Source of the DNA: Thermoguttaceae bacterium
GTDB taxonomy: Bacteria > Planctomycetota > Planctomycetia > Pirellulales > Thermoguttaceae
DNA: 64,000 bases
Direction: 5' to 3'
Assembly: GCA_029975295.1 (NCBI GenBank)
Contig: JARKPK010000023.1
Coordinates: forward strand, 1-64,000
Shown: one piece after another, positions 17,816 through 28,037 of the stretch
Layout of the letters: each line of letters begins with the position of its first letter
Numbering within the stretch: position 1 is the stretch's first letter
Made by a program: the position numbers and the translations under genes
The notes under the pieces: model-generated
The model's database searches: none
Told to the model about the DNA's origin: nothing
Seen by the model: the letters and a program-made list of their open reading frames with translations, nothing else

Positions 17816-20800
17816 TCAGAACTTTCGGGCGATCTGTTTCAGCGCTTTCAGCGGCAGGAAAGTTTGCGGAAGATGCAAGAGGGGATCGACTGCGTCGGGG
17901 TCGATCCCATGCCGGCGAATCTCCATCTGGCGGTCGTACTCGTCTTGCAAGGCGACGATCCATTTGGGCAACTCGATGCCCGTACCGGCGCCGCGGTATT
18001 TGAACTGATTGACAACTGCTCGAAGATCCGCGGCCTGCTTGCTCTCTTCGCCGCGATCTTCTGCGCGAACGGCCTGTGCCACGGCGGAGCGCAATCGGGC
18101 GATTTCCAACGGTTCGATCATCCCGGTTTCAAGCCGTTGAGAGATGCTGGTCAGCGTCATTCCGTGCGTGCGGACGAGCGTCTGAAATCGGCGGTGGAAG
18201 GCGCGTGTTAGGGATTCGGTGCGGTAGTAGAACTCATTCCGCCACGCGGCGGCGTCGGAGCGGCATCCCGATTCAAGCATCACTCGATGGGCGATTGTCG
18301 CCGGTTCCATGTTCCACACCAAACGATTGAACTCGGCGACCAGCCGAAGGAAGTCGAGGAGGGTATAGAGCCGATCGCCGCGGTCCGACTGGGTGGTCGA
18401 CGAATTGTAGTCGATGTAGGCGGCGTAGTTCTCCACCACCGACTCGATGATCAGCCCCAGGCACTCGATCGCCTCGTTCTGCGAGAGGCGCCGGCCCAGG
18501 TCGCGGAGCAGCAGGGGGCGATGCTCCTCGGGCGTGTCTTCCTCCAGGGCGTCCAACCACTGATTGACGCCTTGCAGCAAGATGGCCCGCAAATTGCCGA
18601 AAAACATAAACGGCTGCGTGAACAGTTCTTCGCCATAGCGTTCGATGAACTGCCGCACTTGCCGCCAGCGGTCTTCGTCGTCCAGGCTTTCAACGACGGA
18701 CAGCCGCATCGATCCGCTGTGCCAGAGCCAAAGATGCGTCAGTGAGGCGGTGACGGAATCCACCAGATCGAGCAACCGCTCGTCGGGCCGGTCGGAATAC
18801 CGCCTTTTCGACCAGGAACCGCTCGATTCGGCCACGCACCGACAGATCGCCGCGCAGCCGGCGCGAAACAATTGATCGAACTCGGTGATCGCGCCCGGCC
18901 CGATCGGATGGGTCAACTCGATCTTGTTGATCGCCGAGAGCAAGTCGCGGGTTTCCAGGAGCAATCCGAGCCGAGGCAGGTAGGTCACCAGGCGGCGCAA
19001 GATGCGGTGCAGCCCGCGCACGGCGGCCACCCGGTGCGGACTGCCCCCGCGCGCCGGCGGCAGATAGAGAAGCTGCTCGCTCTGCAAGCTGCCGAAGACC
19101 TCGGGCCAGCGATCGCGCACGGCGGCGGTGTCGCTCCGCAGCACGGCATGCAACAGGGCGATCAGCGCCTTTTCCGCCGACGAATCCGAGGGGCGCAGAT
19201 CGAGCCGCCAGCGCGCCGCCGCCAGAATTCGCGCCGTGTCGCGCATCTCGACGCACGCGAAGATCAAGTCTTCGACCAGCGATTCCTTGATGCTCCGCTG
19301 CCGATCGTACTCCATCAGCGCTTCTTGGCTTGCCCGGGGTTGCGGAATCCGGCTGCGGTGGACCCGCACCAGCATTTCGTCCAGTTCCTTGGCGTTGCGT
19401 TCGGCCTGCGCTTGCCAAAGGGCCAACGCCTCGTCGCGGCCGGCCAGTTGTTCAGCCGCCGGCAGCGAGGCCAAGGCGGCGGCCCGCCACATTTCGGCCA
19501 CCGAATTGAGGAACTCGAGCCGCTCGCCCACCTCGGCGATCACCGCAAGAAGTTCCTGTTCCAAGGCCGAAGGGCCGAACTCGTGCGTCGCGCCTTCAAT
19601 TCCGTCGTCGGCGCTGTCGCGGAAGATCATCTCGTCGTAGGCGGCCGAGAGCGATTCGTCCCAACCGCCTTCGCCCGAATCGCGGTCGCCCAGTTCTTCG
19701 AGAACGTCGTTGAGCTGGTCGAACGAGGCTTCGTCGCCACGGTCGACGGCGGCGGCCCAATCCAACGACGGCGGGCGCCAGTAGTCGTCCGCATTGGCTT
19801 CGAGAAAATCGAGGAACTTCTTGGCCATCTGCCAGCGTTCGGCCGGCGAGCGGGCGGCGCCGACCGTGTCGCCTTCGGCGGGACGCCACAGCCGCTCCAT
19901 CCATTCCACGGCATAGCTGGAGAACGGGTTCTCTTCGTCGTTCAAATCCACTTCTTCATGCCGGCTGAGCCAATGGACCAGCAACGCCATCGACGCCGCG
20001 GCATCGTGCCGGCGGAACAACTCGGTGACGACCAAGCCGTAGGCCTTGGGGTTGCCGAACAGCTCGACGTGATTGCGCCAAAACGCCACGTCGCCCGCGG
20101 CTGCGCCCGCCTGGTGCCACGCGCTCAGGGCGTCGGCCACATGGCGGGCGGCCTCGCACGTTTCCGGGCCGGAAAGCCGCCGCACGCCGCTGACCTCGGT
20201 CGTAGCGTATTTCCGCCACCATTGGCTCCAGCGTTCGAGCAAGGCGGCCGCCTGCCGCCGCAGCGTTTGCTCGCCTGCCGCAGCGGCGGCTGTTTGCAGG
20301 GCGACGTACGAGTCGAAAATCGCGCCGACGAAACCGATGAGGGCATCAACCCGCTCGTCGACGATGCTGTTCTCCGGCCCGTTGAACAGGCTGTATTGCC
20401 CGCCGAAGCCCAAGATGTTCCACGGATCGACAAAAGCCCCGCATTCGATGGCGCGAATCGTCAGCGCCTCGACCTCGGGCAACGCGGCAGCCGCGTCTTC
20501 CAGGCGGCCTTCGGCGATGTCGCGATCGACGGCCATCAGCCGGCAATCGATCTGCGCGCTCATGCGCACCGAGGCGGCGGGCACGTAATTGGCCTCGCGC
20601 AGCGCGGCTTCGGGATAGTTCATCTGCGCATAGAATTCCGACAGCGCCGCTTGCTGCACCTGCCAAGCGCGGCGGCGCAGCATGGTTTGATTCAAATGCT
20701 TGCGCACCGCGCCGAAGGGCTGTTGGTGCTCGGCCGCTTCGCGCTGCAGCCGCTCGGCATGCTCGCCCGAAACGCGCTTGAGCAACCGCTCGTAAAAAGC

Positions 20801-21784
20801 GTCGCGGTAGTCGGCGATTCGTTGGATCACCGTGCTGGCGGTCACGGTCGAATCGTAGGCGTCGGGCCGATTGCCGCTGACGCCCGAACCCATCAGCATT
20901 GTGCCGGCGAGCACGGCGGCCGCCTCGAACAGCGCCTCGTCGCGGTTCCGTTTCTTCTGGTCGGAAACCCAGTTCAGCAGCGACTCGACCAGCACGTCAT
21001 GCACAACGAACCGCCGCGATCGCCCGGAAAGATCGAGCTGCGACAAATCCCATTGGCCGTACAGATAGTTCGGCCGCTTGTGATTCGGATGTTGGAAGTC
21101 GTAGGCGCGCGGATCGATCGCCAGCTCGTCGAGCAATTCCACGTCGAAGAACGCTTGAAAGAGGATGTCGGCCGGCGTTGCCGCCAAAATCGCCAACGCC
21201 CGCTCCACCAGCGGCGCATACCGGCCGTGCTCCACGCCCGCGCCGTTGATGAACTGCGGCAACGGGCAAACCCATTCGTGGGCGTAGGGCTCCATCTTGC
21301 GGTCGTCGTGCAGCACCGCCACGGGCCGATAGCCCACGTAGTTGTTCAGCCCGTGCAGCGCCCCGGCGACAATTCGCTCGCGATCCGCCCAAGGCGGGCC
21401 TTGCCGCAGCACCTGTTCGAAGGCGCGCGCGATGAAGAACGGGCGGAACAGCCGGCCGTCGGGCAGGTGAGCCAAGAGGTCGGCATGAAACTCACGATAC
21501 GCCGGCAACAAATGGCCGAACACCAACTCGACAACGGCGCGAGCTTGCGACAGATCGCGAAACGCTTGGTCTTCGCCGGCAAACGCCTGGCACCCTTCCA
21601 GCAAACACTGCCGCAGCTTGGAGACGGCCAATTCCGACTTGCGCTTGTCGAACTGGGCAAACAACGCGTTGAGGTGCGCAAAGAACTTCGGATCGAACGC
21701 CCCGCTGGAAAAATTCAGATAGCCCAGGCACTCCCGGACTCTCTGCTGGAGATCGGTGGAAAGACGCTGCAAGATTCTCGACAC
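17816..21784 (-). CDS. Large uncharacterised protein, 1322 residues
   Basis: I do not recognise a family. The protein is soluble-looking, with no signal peptide, no membrane segments and no Walker or other catalytic motif. It is rich in helices with many Trp, Tyr, Arg and Glu residues, which suggests a helical-repeat (TPR- or HEAT-like) scaffold, though no regular repeat period is obvious. Segments such as I-L-G-F-G-G-Q-Y-S-L-F and N-Y-V-G-Y-R-P-V-A-V-L are distinctive enough for homology searches. The start is GTG at 21784, seven bases after a TGAGGG ribosome site, with a TATACT box 54 bp upstream. It is its own transcription unit, closed by the terminator at 17568-17597. Coding is clear from length and composition. 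Confidence 0.75.
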   Translation of the reverse strand: MSRILQRLSTDLQQRVRECLGYLNFSSGAFDPKFFAHLNALFAQFDKRKSELAVSKLRQCLLEGCQAFAGEDQAFRDLSQARAVVELVFGHLLPAYREFHADLLAHLPDGRLFRPFFIARAFEQVLRQGPPWADRERIVAGALHGLNNYVGYRPVAVLHDDRKMEPYAHEWVCPLPQFINGAGVEHGRYAPLVERALAILAATPADILFQAFFDVELLDELAIDPRAYDFQHPNHKRPNYLYGQWDLSQLDLSGRSRRFVVHDVLVESLLNWVSDQKKRNRDEALFEAAAVLAGTMLMGSGVSGNRPDAYDSTVTASTVIQRIADYRDAFYERLLKRVSGEHAERLQREAAEHQQPFGAVRKHLNQTMLRRRAWQVQQAALSEFYAQMNYPEAALREANYVPAASVRMSAQIDCRLMAVDRDIAEGRLEDAAAALPEVEALTIRAIECGAFVDPWNILGFGGQYSLFNGPENSIVDERVDALIGFVGAIFDSYVALQTAAAAAGEQTLRRQAAALLERWSQWWRKYATTEVSGVRRLSGPETCEAARHVADALSAWHQAGAAAGDVAFWRNHVELFGNPKAYGLVVTELFRRHDAAASMALLVHWLSRHEEVDLNDEENPFSSYAVEWMERLWRPAEGDTVGAARSPAERWQMAKKFLDFLEANADDYWRPPSLDWAAAVDRGDEASFDQLNDVLEELGDRDSGEGGWDESLSAAYDEMIFRDSADDGIEGATHEFGPSALEQELLAVIAEVGERLEFLNSVAEMWRAAALASLPAAEQLAGRDEALALWQAQAERNAKELDEMLVRVHRSRIPQPRASQEALMEYDRQRSIKESLVEDLIFACVEMRDTARILAAARWRLDLRPSDSSAEKALIALLHAVLRSDTAAVRDRWPEVFGSLQSEQLLYLPPARGGSPHRVAAVRGLHRILRRLVTYLPRLGLLLETRDLLSAINKIELTHPIGPGAITEFDQLFRAGCAAICRCVAESSGSWSKRRYSDRPDERLLDLVDSVTASLTHLWLWHSGSMRLSVVESLDDEDRWRQVRQFIERYGEELFTQPFMFFGNLRAILLQGVNQWLDALEEDTPEEHRPLLLRDLGRRLSQNEAIECLGLIIESVVENYAAYIDYNSSTTQSDRGDRLYTLLDFLRLVAEFNRLVWNMEPATIAHRVMLESGCRSDAAAWRNEFYYRTESLTRAFHRRFQTLVRTHGMTLTSISQRLETGMIEPLEIARLRSAVAQAVRAEDRGEESKQAADLRAVVNQFKYRGAGTGIELPKWIVALQDEYDRQMEIRRHGIDPDAVDPLLHLPQTFLPLKALKQIARKF

Positions 21785-21837
21785 GGTAAACCCTCAGAAC
21801 GGCTCCGCGTCTTCGCCTTTCCGCGAAGCCCCAAACA

Positions 21838-21843
21838 AGTATA
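21838..21843 (-). promoter_or_regulatory. Candidate -10 box of 1322-residue gene
   Basis: TATACT on the minus strand, five of six matches to TATAAT, lies 54 bp before the GTG start. No clear -35 hexamer is found at 16-18 bp. The predicted leader is about 47 nt. Confidence 0.3.
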
Positions 21844-22045
21844 TCCGCAACCGGGCGCGTTCCATAGCAGCCCCGCCACAGGACTGCCGGCTCGTGTCTT
21901 GCTCATTCCGCCGAACCGCAGCGGCGCCCATTGACCAGCGGAGAAGCGACGCAATCTCGGAATCGCGGGCTGCCGACAGACGGCGGCCTTCCGCCGGTCG
22001 GCCGGATTGCATTGCCATGGCGAGCGGCAAAAAGACGGTGCAGCT

Positions 22046-22063
22046 CCGGCCGCATTCGCGGCC
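22046..22063 (-). terminator. Stem-loop after giant membrane protein gene
   Basis: On the minus strand CGGCCGC-GAAT-GCGGCCG forms a perfect 7-bp stem with a four-base loop, 7 bp after the stop codon. A T5 run follows only about 12 nt later, so it is either a weak terminator or an mRNA-end stabilising hairpin. Confidence 0.35.
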
Positions 22064-22070
22064 GCCGCGG

Positions 22071-25000
22071 TCAATCGTTCCACTGCCGCAGCCGCTCGAC
22101 CGCGGCCGCGAACTGCTCGCGACGGCGTTCAAACAGTGCGAACAGCGCAATCATCCCCGCCCCGGCCAGCAAGCAGCAACCCCAGAACAGCCACATGCGC
22201 CCTTGCTCGAAGGCGGCATAGTAGAGCAATCTCGCCAACGCCAGCAGCAGGCACCCGCTGGCCACGGCCAAAAACGACCGCAAGTGCAGCCAAATGCCCA
22301 ACAACACGCCGGCCAAACACAGGCCGATCGTTATCAGCGCCGGCGCCAACGACGTATCGACCAACCGCCAGAACTCGACCAAGGACGATCCGTAGATGAC
22401 CGTCAGCGCCAGATAGCGCAGCGCCGCTCGCCCGGCGTCGGTCAGCCGGCCGCGCTGCAACCGTTCCACCGCCAAAAGCATGATTCCCGGCGGGATCAAC
22501 CACACCTGCGGATGCCGTGCGAAACGCCAATCGAAGCCGTGCCAAAGCACCCACAGCCCGGCTGTGCCCGTCACCACGGCGGCGGCCGTCAGCCAAAGCG
22601 ACCCGCGCCGCGCCGCCAGCACAGTGTAGAAGCCGCCCATCATAAACCAGATGACCGGGCTGGCACCGCCCAGGTAATACGTTTCGACCCCCCAAGGTTG
22701 GCCGCGCCAAAACGCCAACGCCGGCACGAGCGGCGCGAGCATGGCCGTGCGCTCCAGCGGTTCGGAAAGAACGGCCAATCCCCGCCGCGCAAACAACTCG
22801 GCCAGCGCAGCGCCGATCATTGCGACGATGATCACCAGCGCCATCCAATACTGACGAACCCAACCGGCGGCAAAGAGCCAAGGCATCGACCAGTACAGGT
22901 GAATGCCGACCAGGGCCATGATCGCCTCGGCAACGTACACAGCCGCTTGGCGATCATACTCCGATCGCCGGCGGTCGCGCGGCGACGCAACCGCCCAAGC
23001 CACCGCGGCAATCGCCGCCGCCACCAGCGCGACGGTTACGGTGAGCGAGGCCCATACCGCCATCGGAACCGCGCCGGTGTTCCACCAAAGCCCAGACTCG
23101 CCGAAGACTGTCAGCGTCAAAACGGCGGCGGCAACGGTGGCCAAGCCGGGCATGGCCGTTCGCGCGGCCTCGGTCCACGGGGCGATCCAGGCAGGCCCTC
23201 GCGTTCGCCCGCGCGAAACCACCCACGACATGCAGCTCATCAGCGTCGTCGTCAGCAACACCACTATCAAGCGGTGCAGCCGCGGAGCGGCCGCTTCGAA
23301 CGACTCGGGATCGACGGGCAGCCGCGCCCAGCCGAAGCAGGTCGTGGTCAACACGACGCTCGCCACGGCCGCCACCTGCCACCACAGCCGATGCGGCCCC
23401 GGCGAGGCCCAGGCCATCACGGCCGCGGCCGCCGCCAAAATCAACGCCGCTCCCACGCCCGCAAAACGCCCTCCGAAACCCAGTATGCCCTGCGCGTCGG
23501 CCAACTGGTCGAATCGCGGCTCCCAGGCCACCGCGGCGGCCAACACGGCCGCCACCAACGCCCAAAGCGCCTGCGATACGCCGAACCAATCGCCGACGGC
23601 GATCGAAGGCGCCTTGATGTCCGAACCGCGCCGGGCCGAATCGGCTGCCGACTGCTGACAACAACCCATCCCCAGCGCAGCCAGCAGACGCGAGGCCCCT
23701 GCCCACGAAGCGAACCACGGCGAAGAAATCGCCCGCAACGCCGACCAACCAATCAGCGCCACGGCCAGCACAAAGGCGGCCAAAGCGCCGCACAGTTTCC
23801 AAACGAACAGCTCGCCGACCTCCGTCCGCGCGGTCATGGTCATCACCAGGGCCGTCAACGCGGCATAGTAGCCAACAGCGGCAATCGCACCGGCGCCGTA
23901 CTGCGCCGCAACGGTTCCCGCGCCCAACAGAACCGCAGCGAAAGCAACGATGTCGAGCCCGGCGACGGCTACGGGACCACGGTCGGCCAGCACCATTCCG
24001 ACACGGGCCCCGATCGCAACCGCAAACAGCAGCACGGTCCAAGCGCAGAAGCCCAGCAACGGCCGCCGGGCTGCATTTCCAAGGCCGCCAAGGTCGGCCT
24101 CTCCAACCTCGCGGTCTTCGCTGTCGGGCAAGCCGGCAGCGCAGTCCACAGCGTTGGCAACCGACGGGCGTTCCGCTCGGCCCGGCGAAGAAGTTTGGTC
24201 GCGCCGATCCCACAATGTTCGTCGCCGCGAGGCCGCCCACGCGGCCGCAACCATCACTAGGCACCACGCCGAGCCGGCTGCCACGGCAAGCAGCAAGGCG
24301 TTCTTGGCGGCCGTCCACGTGAACGGATGGGCCGCTACCGCGACACGTTGCGCCAAGAAACCCAGTACGGCGCCGACCTGTAGGAACAACCCGGCGATAC
24401 TGCCGAAGGCATCGTTGCGCCACCGCCAAGCAGCCAAAGCCGTGCCGAGCGCCGCGAGCGCCCACGGAACGGCCGTCACACCCACGGAAAAGTAGTTGCC
24501 GAACAAACGATGGATTACAGGGGGGACGGCCGTGCCCGAATCGCCCAGCAGGTGCCTGAGTGCCACGAGGAATGCCGTGGCGACGGACGGCACGGCCAGA
24601 ACGAGAGCGGCCGCCCCCCAAAAGGCCCGCTCGATTCGTAGGGCCTCGGCTCGGCCCGATCGCGCGCGGAGCCAACGCCCGGCCAAACGCCGGTCGTTCC
24701 AAAGGGTGCAAACGGCAGCCAATGCCGCGAACCCTAATCCCATCGACCAGGCCCACGCAGGCATCACGGCCGGCAACGTCGGATGTCGATAAACCGGCAA
24801 GCAATTGTCCTCTTGCGATTGCGGATCGTCTTCTCGATCGGGTTGATTGCTTGGTTGATCGAGCGGATCTGTCGGTTGGCTCGGTTGATGGCCGGGTTGG
24901 TCGCTTTGAACCCTCGGCCGGCCGGCTGCTTTCGGGAGGTCGTCGCAAACGAGCGTCGCCGTCCCGGCGTCGGGCGGGTCGCCCGTCCAAACAGCCGCGG

Positions 25001-27929
25001 CCGAGGCCGTCATGCCCACAAGCAACACAAGGGCGACCGCATCAAGCCGACCGAAGCGAATCGCGCGCCGCGCCAACAACAGAACGATCCCAACGGCCAG
25101 CGGCCACAACGCCGTCGGGCCAAAGAACTCGGCCCGAATCGCAGCATGGTTTTCGCCGACCCAACGATCGGCAGACCAGGTTGGTTCGGTCCACTCGATC
25201 CATCCCGCAGCCGCAATCCACGCGGCGCAAAGCACGGCCGCCACCGCAATGACGCCATGAGGCAACCAACGGGCCAGCGGCGTGTCGCTCAAGAGCCTTG
25301 GCACGCGGGCAAGCATCTGTCGCGCGTCCGGCGGCGGTGAGATCAGCCCTTGCGGGCGAATCGCTGCGATGAGCGCGGGCCGCTCCGTGCAAACGCCCGG
25401 CGGCCGAGCGTCGCCTGAGTTCTGCGACTGATCGCCGTCGGACGTTTTCGGCCCCATCAACCGCGCGAGCCAGTCTTTTCGGCCGGCAATCCACTGAAGC
25501 GCTATCCAATAAACGCTCAATAAACCCAAGACGGTCGCAAAGGCGTGCAAACAGATCGGCCGCGTCAAGTCGGCAGGATCGACAGCCCAACCGCGATGGA
25601 CCGCCAACAGGCACACCCCGCCCACCGCCGCAGCCATGAGCCCAACCTGATGCAGGATGGCCCACGACCGATCGTTGCCGCGAACGGCTGCCGGCGCAGC
25701 CAACAACGCCGCCGCCAGCACCGCGGTCGAACTCAAGGCCGCCTCGGGGCCAAGGCGGATCGCCTCGAACAGCCCGATCGCCGCGGTCAGGGCCATGGCC
25801 ACGGCCGCCCCGCGTTCGAGCCAACGGGCGACTGCGGCCCGCCGCCAGCGGCCCACCGCCTCGGCCGACGCCAGAAAGACCGCCTGCAAGGCGACCCAAA
25901 CCAAGACCGATCGAGCTCCCCAGGGAAGCAGCAGCAGTTCCACGCCCAGCTCGCCGAACAAATCGCGCGGCTGCCTATTCGCCTCGAATGCCGCCTCCGG
26001 CCCCAGGTGCCAAGGAAGCGGCGGTCGGCCGTCCCAAAGATGGAACAGCAGCAGCGCGGACCAGGCCGCGCAGAGCATCGCGGGAATCACCAGCAGCGGC
26101 GCCCGTTGCCGGATTGCCACCGCGGCAAGGACAATCGCGTTGAATGAGGCCACGGCGAGCATGTCGGCCGGTTGGGGCCAAGCGGCTGCGACGCACAACA
26201 CCATCACCGCGCCGGACGAATAGCCGACCAACTGCGCGAGAATGCCCACCAACGCCGACTCTCGGCCGCTGCGGCCCGCCCGATAAACCGCCACGGCCGT
26301 CGCCAAGCATGCGCCCGCGCCCACGGTGGCCAGCGGGGCCAACAGGCGCAACGCCTCGGCCAGACTGCTTGCGTTTTCGCAGCGAGCCAAGAGCGTGCCG
26401 TGCATCACGATCAGGGCAAACACCGAAAGCCCAATCGCATTGAGCAGCGAGGCGCCTTCGCTCCGCAACAGCCGTCGGCCTGCCGCGCGCGCCACCGCCC
26501 AACCCAGGGCTGAAAGAAACAACGCCGAGCCGACAGCCGCAGCCAGCCAATACGGATCGCGCCAGCCGGCGCTCCAGGCCGGTTGGCCGGCGATTTTCGG
26601 CCAAGCCGCCGCAAAGACGATCCACAGGCTGTTGCCAACGACCCCCCAGGTCATTGGGCCGCGCAGGTTCGGCGCAAGCACGACGCCTGATCGCTCAACC
26701 AAGACGGCCAGTCCCGCGGCCACTGCCAGCGCCAGTCCCAAGGCGGTGTAGTCGGGCTCGGCCGACTCGTAAAGCGGCCCGGCCAGCGCGACGAAGGCCA
26801 ACGGCGTCAGCAGCGACGCCACGCCCAACAGACCGCAACTGGTGGCCTCTAAACGCCAGCGACGATGAGCATAGAGCCCGGCTGCGAAGATCGTCGCCAC
26901 CAAACCCGCCGAGAAGAAGAACGGAAAGTAACGGATCTCTTGCAATGTTTGCCAAAGGCTGATCACCAGCGCCACCGCGCTGCCGACCATCAACACCGCC
27001 CCGATCACTTCGCCCCAGCGGATGTTGCGCTGCTCGAGAAAGCCCGAAAACACTTCAACCCACGATCGCGTTGCTGACGGCCGAAAATCGGCTGCGCCAA
27101 CCGGCTCGGCCACCAGCGGCGGAACGGCCGGACGCTGCCGCGCGGCGGCGGGCGGCCGGGCCTCGGACGCAATGGGCGATTGCGCACCGCTTGGCGGCAG
27201 GCCGGCAACCTCAGATCGAGCCGCTGCGGTCCGGGCATCGCTTGGCTCGCCCGGCGGAAGGCTCTCGGCGTCGGGAACCATTTCGGCGATGACGTAGTCT
27301 TCGGGCTCCTGCGGCGATCCCGGGCGCAACGACTCCTTTTCTCGCTCCTCGAATGTTTGCGCAGAAGCTTGCGCCGGCGACGGCTCAGCGCGCTCTGCGC
27401 GGCCTTGGCCGAGCAACTCGCTGCGACGGGCTTCGAGCCATTGGTGCCAGCGGATTTGCTCGTCCTCGGAAATCTGACCGGTCCGCCGCCACCGCCTCAG
27501 TTGTCGGAAAACTGCCCGAATGTCTTGCCATTCCTCGACCGCCGCGCCCAGCAGGTCGCGGCCGCAGAACGCGCACCGGCGATCGCCTTTGCCGATCACC
27601 CGACCGCAGAAGACGCACTGCGACTGTTCGGTCGCAATGGGTTTCTCTCGATCCGTCCGACCGAATATCAAACCAAGCAGGGCCGACGCCGCCAACCAAA
27701 GAACGTGGCCGACCACGGCGACGACCGTCAACAACACCAGCGCAGCCAGAACGACCGGAACCAATTCGGAGAAATCATTCAGGAACGAGAAAGGCGTGTG
27801 CGCCCACAACAGCGCGCACGCCCCGAGCAATGCCCGACCGACTCCGCACGCCGCAAAAGCGGTGCTCATAGCGATTCCGATCTGTTTGCTTCGACGGCTT
27901 GTGTTCGACGGCCGAAGGAACCGGCGCAT
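22071..27929 (-). CDS. Very large polytopic membrane protein with N-terminal zinc ribbon
   Basis: 1952 residues. One or two N-terminal hydrophobic segments are followed near residue 100 by a zinc-ribbon-like motif C-V-F-C-G-R-V-I-G-K-G-D-R-R-C-A-F-C-G (two CxxC pairs). A soluble Ala/Glu/Pro-rich linker follows, and from about residue 290 dozens of hydrophobic helices run almost to the C-terminus. The helix-dense part resembles the DUF2339/DUF2157 type of predicted membrane proteins, but is about twice as long. Near residues 1010-1045 lies a Gln/Pro/Asp-rich repeat. It may transport or sense at the inner membrane; function is unknown. Start is ATG 27929; ATG 27869 would begin just before the first hydrophobic segment and is equally possible. 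Confidence 0.75.
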   Translation of the reverse strand: MRRFLRPSNTSRRSKQIGIAMSTAFAACGVGRALLGACALLWAHTPFSFLNDFSELVPVVLAALVLLTVVAVVGHVLWLAASALLGLIFGRTDREKPIATEQSQCVFCGRVIGKGDRRCAFCGRDLLGAAVEEWQDIRAVFRQLRRWRRTGQISEDEQIRWHQWLEARRSELLGQGRAERAEPSPAQASAQTFEEREKESLRPGSPQEPEDYVIAEMVPDAESLPPGEPSDARTAAARSEVAGLPPSGAQSPIASEARPPAAARQRPAVPPLVAEPVGAADFRPSATRSWVEVFSGFLEQRNIRWGEVIGAVLMVGSAVALVISLWQTLQEIRYFPFFFSAGLVATIFAAGLYAHRRWRLEATSCGLLGVASLLTPLAFVALAGPLYESAEPDYTALGLALAVAAGLAVLVERSGVVLAPNLRGPMTWGVVGNSLWIVFAAAWPKIAGQPAWSAGWRDPYWLAAAVGSALFLSALGWAVARAAGRRLLRSEGASLLNAIGLSVFALIVMHGTLLARCENASSLAEALRLLAPLATVGAGACLATAVAVYRAGRSGRESALVGILAQLVGYSSGAVMVLCVAAAWPQPADMLAVASFNAIVLAAVAIRQRAPLLVIPAMLCAAWSALLLFHLWDGRPPLPWHLGPEAAFEANRQPRDLFGELGVELLLLPWGARSVLVWVALQAVFLASAEAVGRWRRAAVARWLERGAAVAMALTAAIGLFEAIRLGPEAALSSTAVLAAALLAAPAAVRGNDRSWAILHQVGLMAAAVGGVCLLAVHRGWAVDPADLTRPICLHAFATVLGLLSVYWIALQWIAGRKDWLARLMGPKTSDGDQSQNSGDARPPGVCTERPALIAAIRPQGLISPPPDARQMLARVPRLLSDTPLARWLPHGVIAVAAVLCAAWIAAAGWIEWTEPTWSADRWVGENHAAIRAEFFGPTALWPLAVGIVLLLARRAIRFGRLDAVALVLLVGMTASAAAVWTGDPPDAGTATLVCDDLPKAAGRPRVQSDQPGHQPSQPTDPLDQPSNQPDREDDPQSQEDNCLPVYRHPTLPAVMPAWAWSMGLGFAALAAVCTLWNDRRLAGRWLRARSGRAEALRIERAFWGAAALVLAVPSVATAFLVALRHLLGDSGTAVPPVIHRLFGNYFSVGVTAVPWALAALGTALAAWRWRNDAFGSIAGLFLQVGAVLGFLAQRVAVAAHPFTWTAAKNALLLAVAAGSAWCLVMVAAAWAASRRRTLWDRRDQTSSPGRAERPSVANAVDCAAGLPDSEDREVGEADLGGLGNAARRPLLGFCAWTVLLFAVAIGARVGMVLADRGPVAVAGLDIVAFAAVLLGAGTVAAQYGAGAIAAVGYYAALTALVMTMTARTEVGELFVWKLCGALAAFVLAVALIGWSALRAISSPWFASWAGASRLLAALGMGCCQQSAADSARRGSDIKAPSIAVGDWFGVSQALWALVAAVLAAAVAWEPRFDQLADAQGILGFGGRFAGVGAALILAAAAAVMAWASPGPHRLWWQVAAVASVVLTTTCFGWARLPVDPESFEAAAPRLHRLIVVLLTTTLMSCMSWVVSRGRTRGPAWIAPWTEAARTAMPGLATVAAAVLTLTVFGESGLWWNTGAVPMAVWASLTVTVALVAAAIAAVAWAVASPRDRRRSEYDRQAAVYVAEAIMALVGIHLYWSMPWLFAAGWVRQYWMALVIIVAMIGAALAELFARRGLAVLSEPLERTAMLAPLVPALAFWRGQPWGVETYYLGGASPVIWFMMGGFYTVLAARRGSLWLTAAAVVTGTAGLWVLWHGFDWRFARHPQVWLIPPGIMLLAVERLQRGRLTDAGRAALRYLALTVIYGSSLVEFWRLVDTSLAPALITIGLCLAGVLLGIWLHLRSFLAVASGCLLLALARLLYYAAFEQGRMWLFWGCCLLAGAGMIALFALFERRREQFAAAVERLRQWND
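24838..24905 (-). repeat. Short imperfect repeat encoding Gln/Pro-rich linker in giant membrane protein
   Basis: On the plus strand GGTTG recurs five times within 65 bp (GGTTGATTGCTT, GGTTGATCGAG, GGTTGGCTC, GGTTGATGGCC, GGTTGGTCG). On the coding strand this gives an irregular series of Q-P-x-x-Q/D-P units, inserted in the middle of a helix-dense membrane protein. It is probably a polar loop grown by slippage. Confidence 0.5.
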
Positions 27930-27985
27930 TCATCCCGCCGAACACGGCCGAGGAGCATCGCAACCACAAGCGCAGCATCAATTAA

Positions 27986-28019
27986 GGGCGACGCATCGAC
28001 CAAAGGCAATGCATCGCCC
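27986..28019 (-). terminator. Putative intrinsic terminator after phosphoglucomutase gene
   Basis: On the minus strand GGGCGATGCAT pairs with ATGCGTCGCCC (11-bp arms, one mismatch) across a 12-nt loop, and TTAATT follows. It begins 18 bp after the stop of the phosphoglucomutase gene and precedes the next minus-strand gene. Confidence 0.55.
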
Positions 28020-28037
28020 CACAGCACGAAGCGGCTG

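Noticed and set aside
18872-21934. 1020-codon open frame on the plus strand
   Set aside because: It lies opposite the 1322-residue gene and has Arg/Gln/Pro-rich shadow composition with no domain; the minus-strand frame is better supported by start and terminator signals.
21756-24260. 834-codon plus-strand frame
   Set aside because: Arg/Pro/Gln-rich antisense of the giant membrane protein gene.
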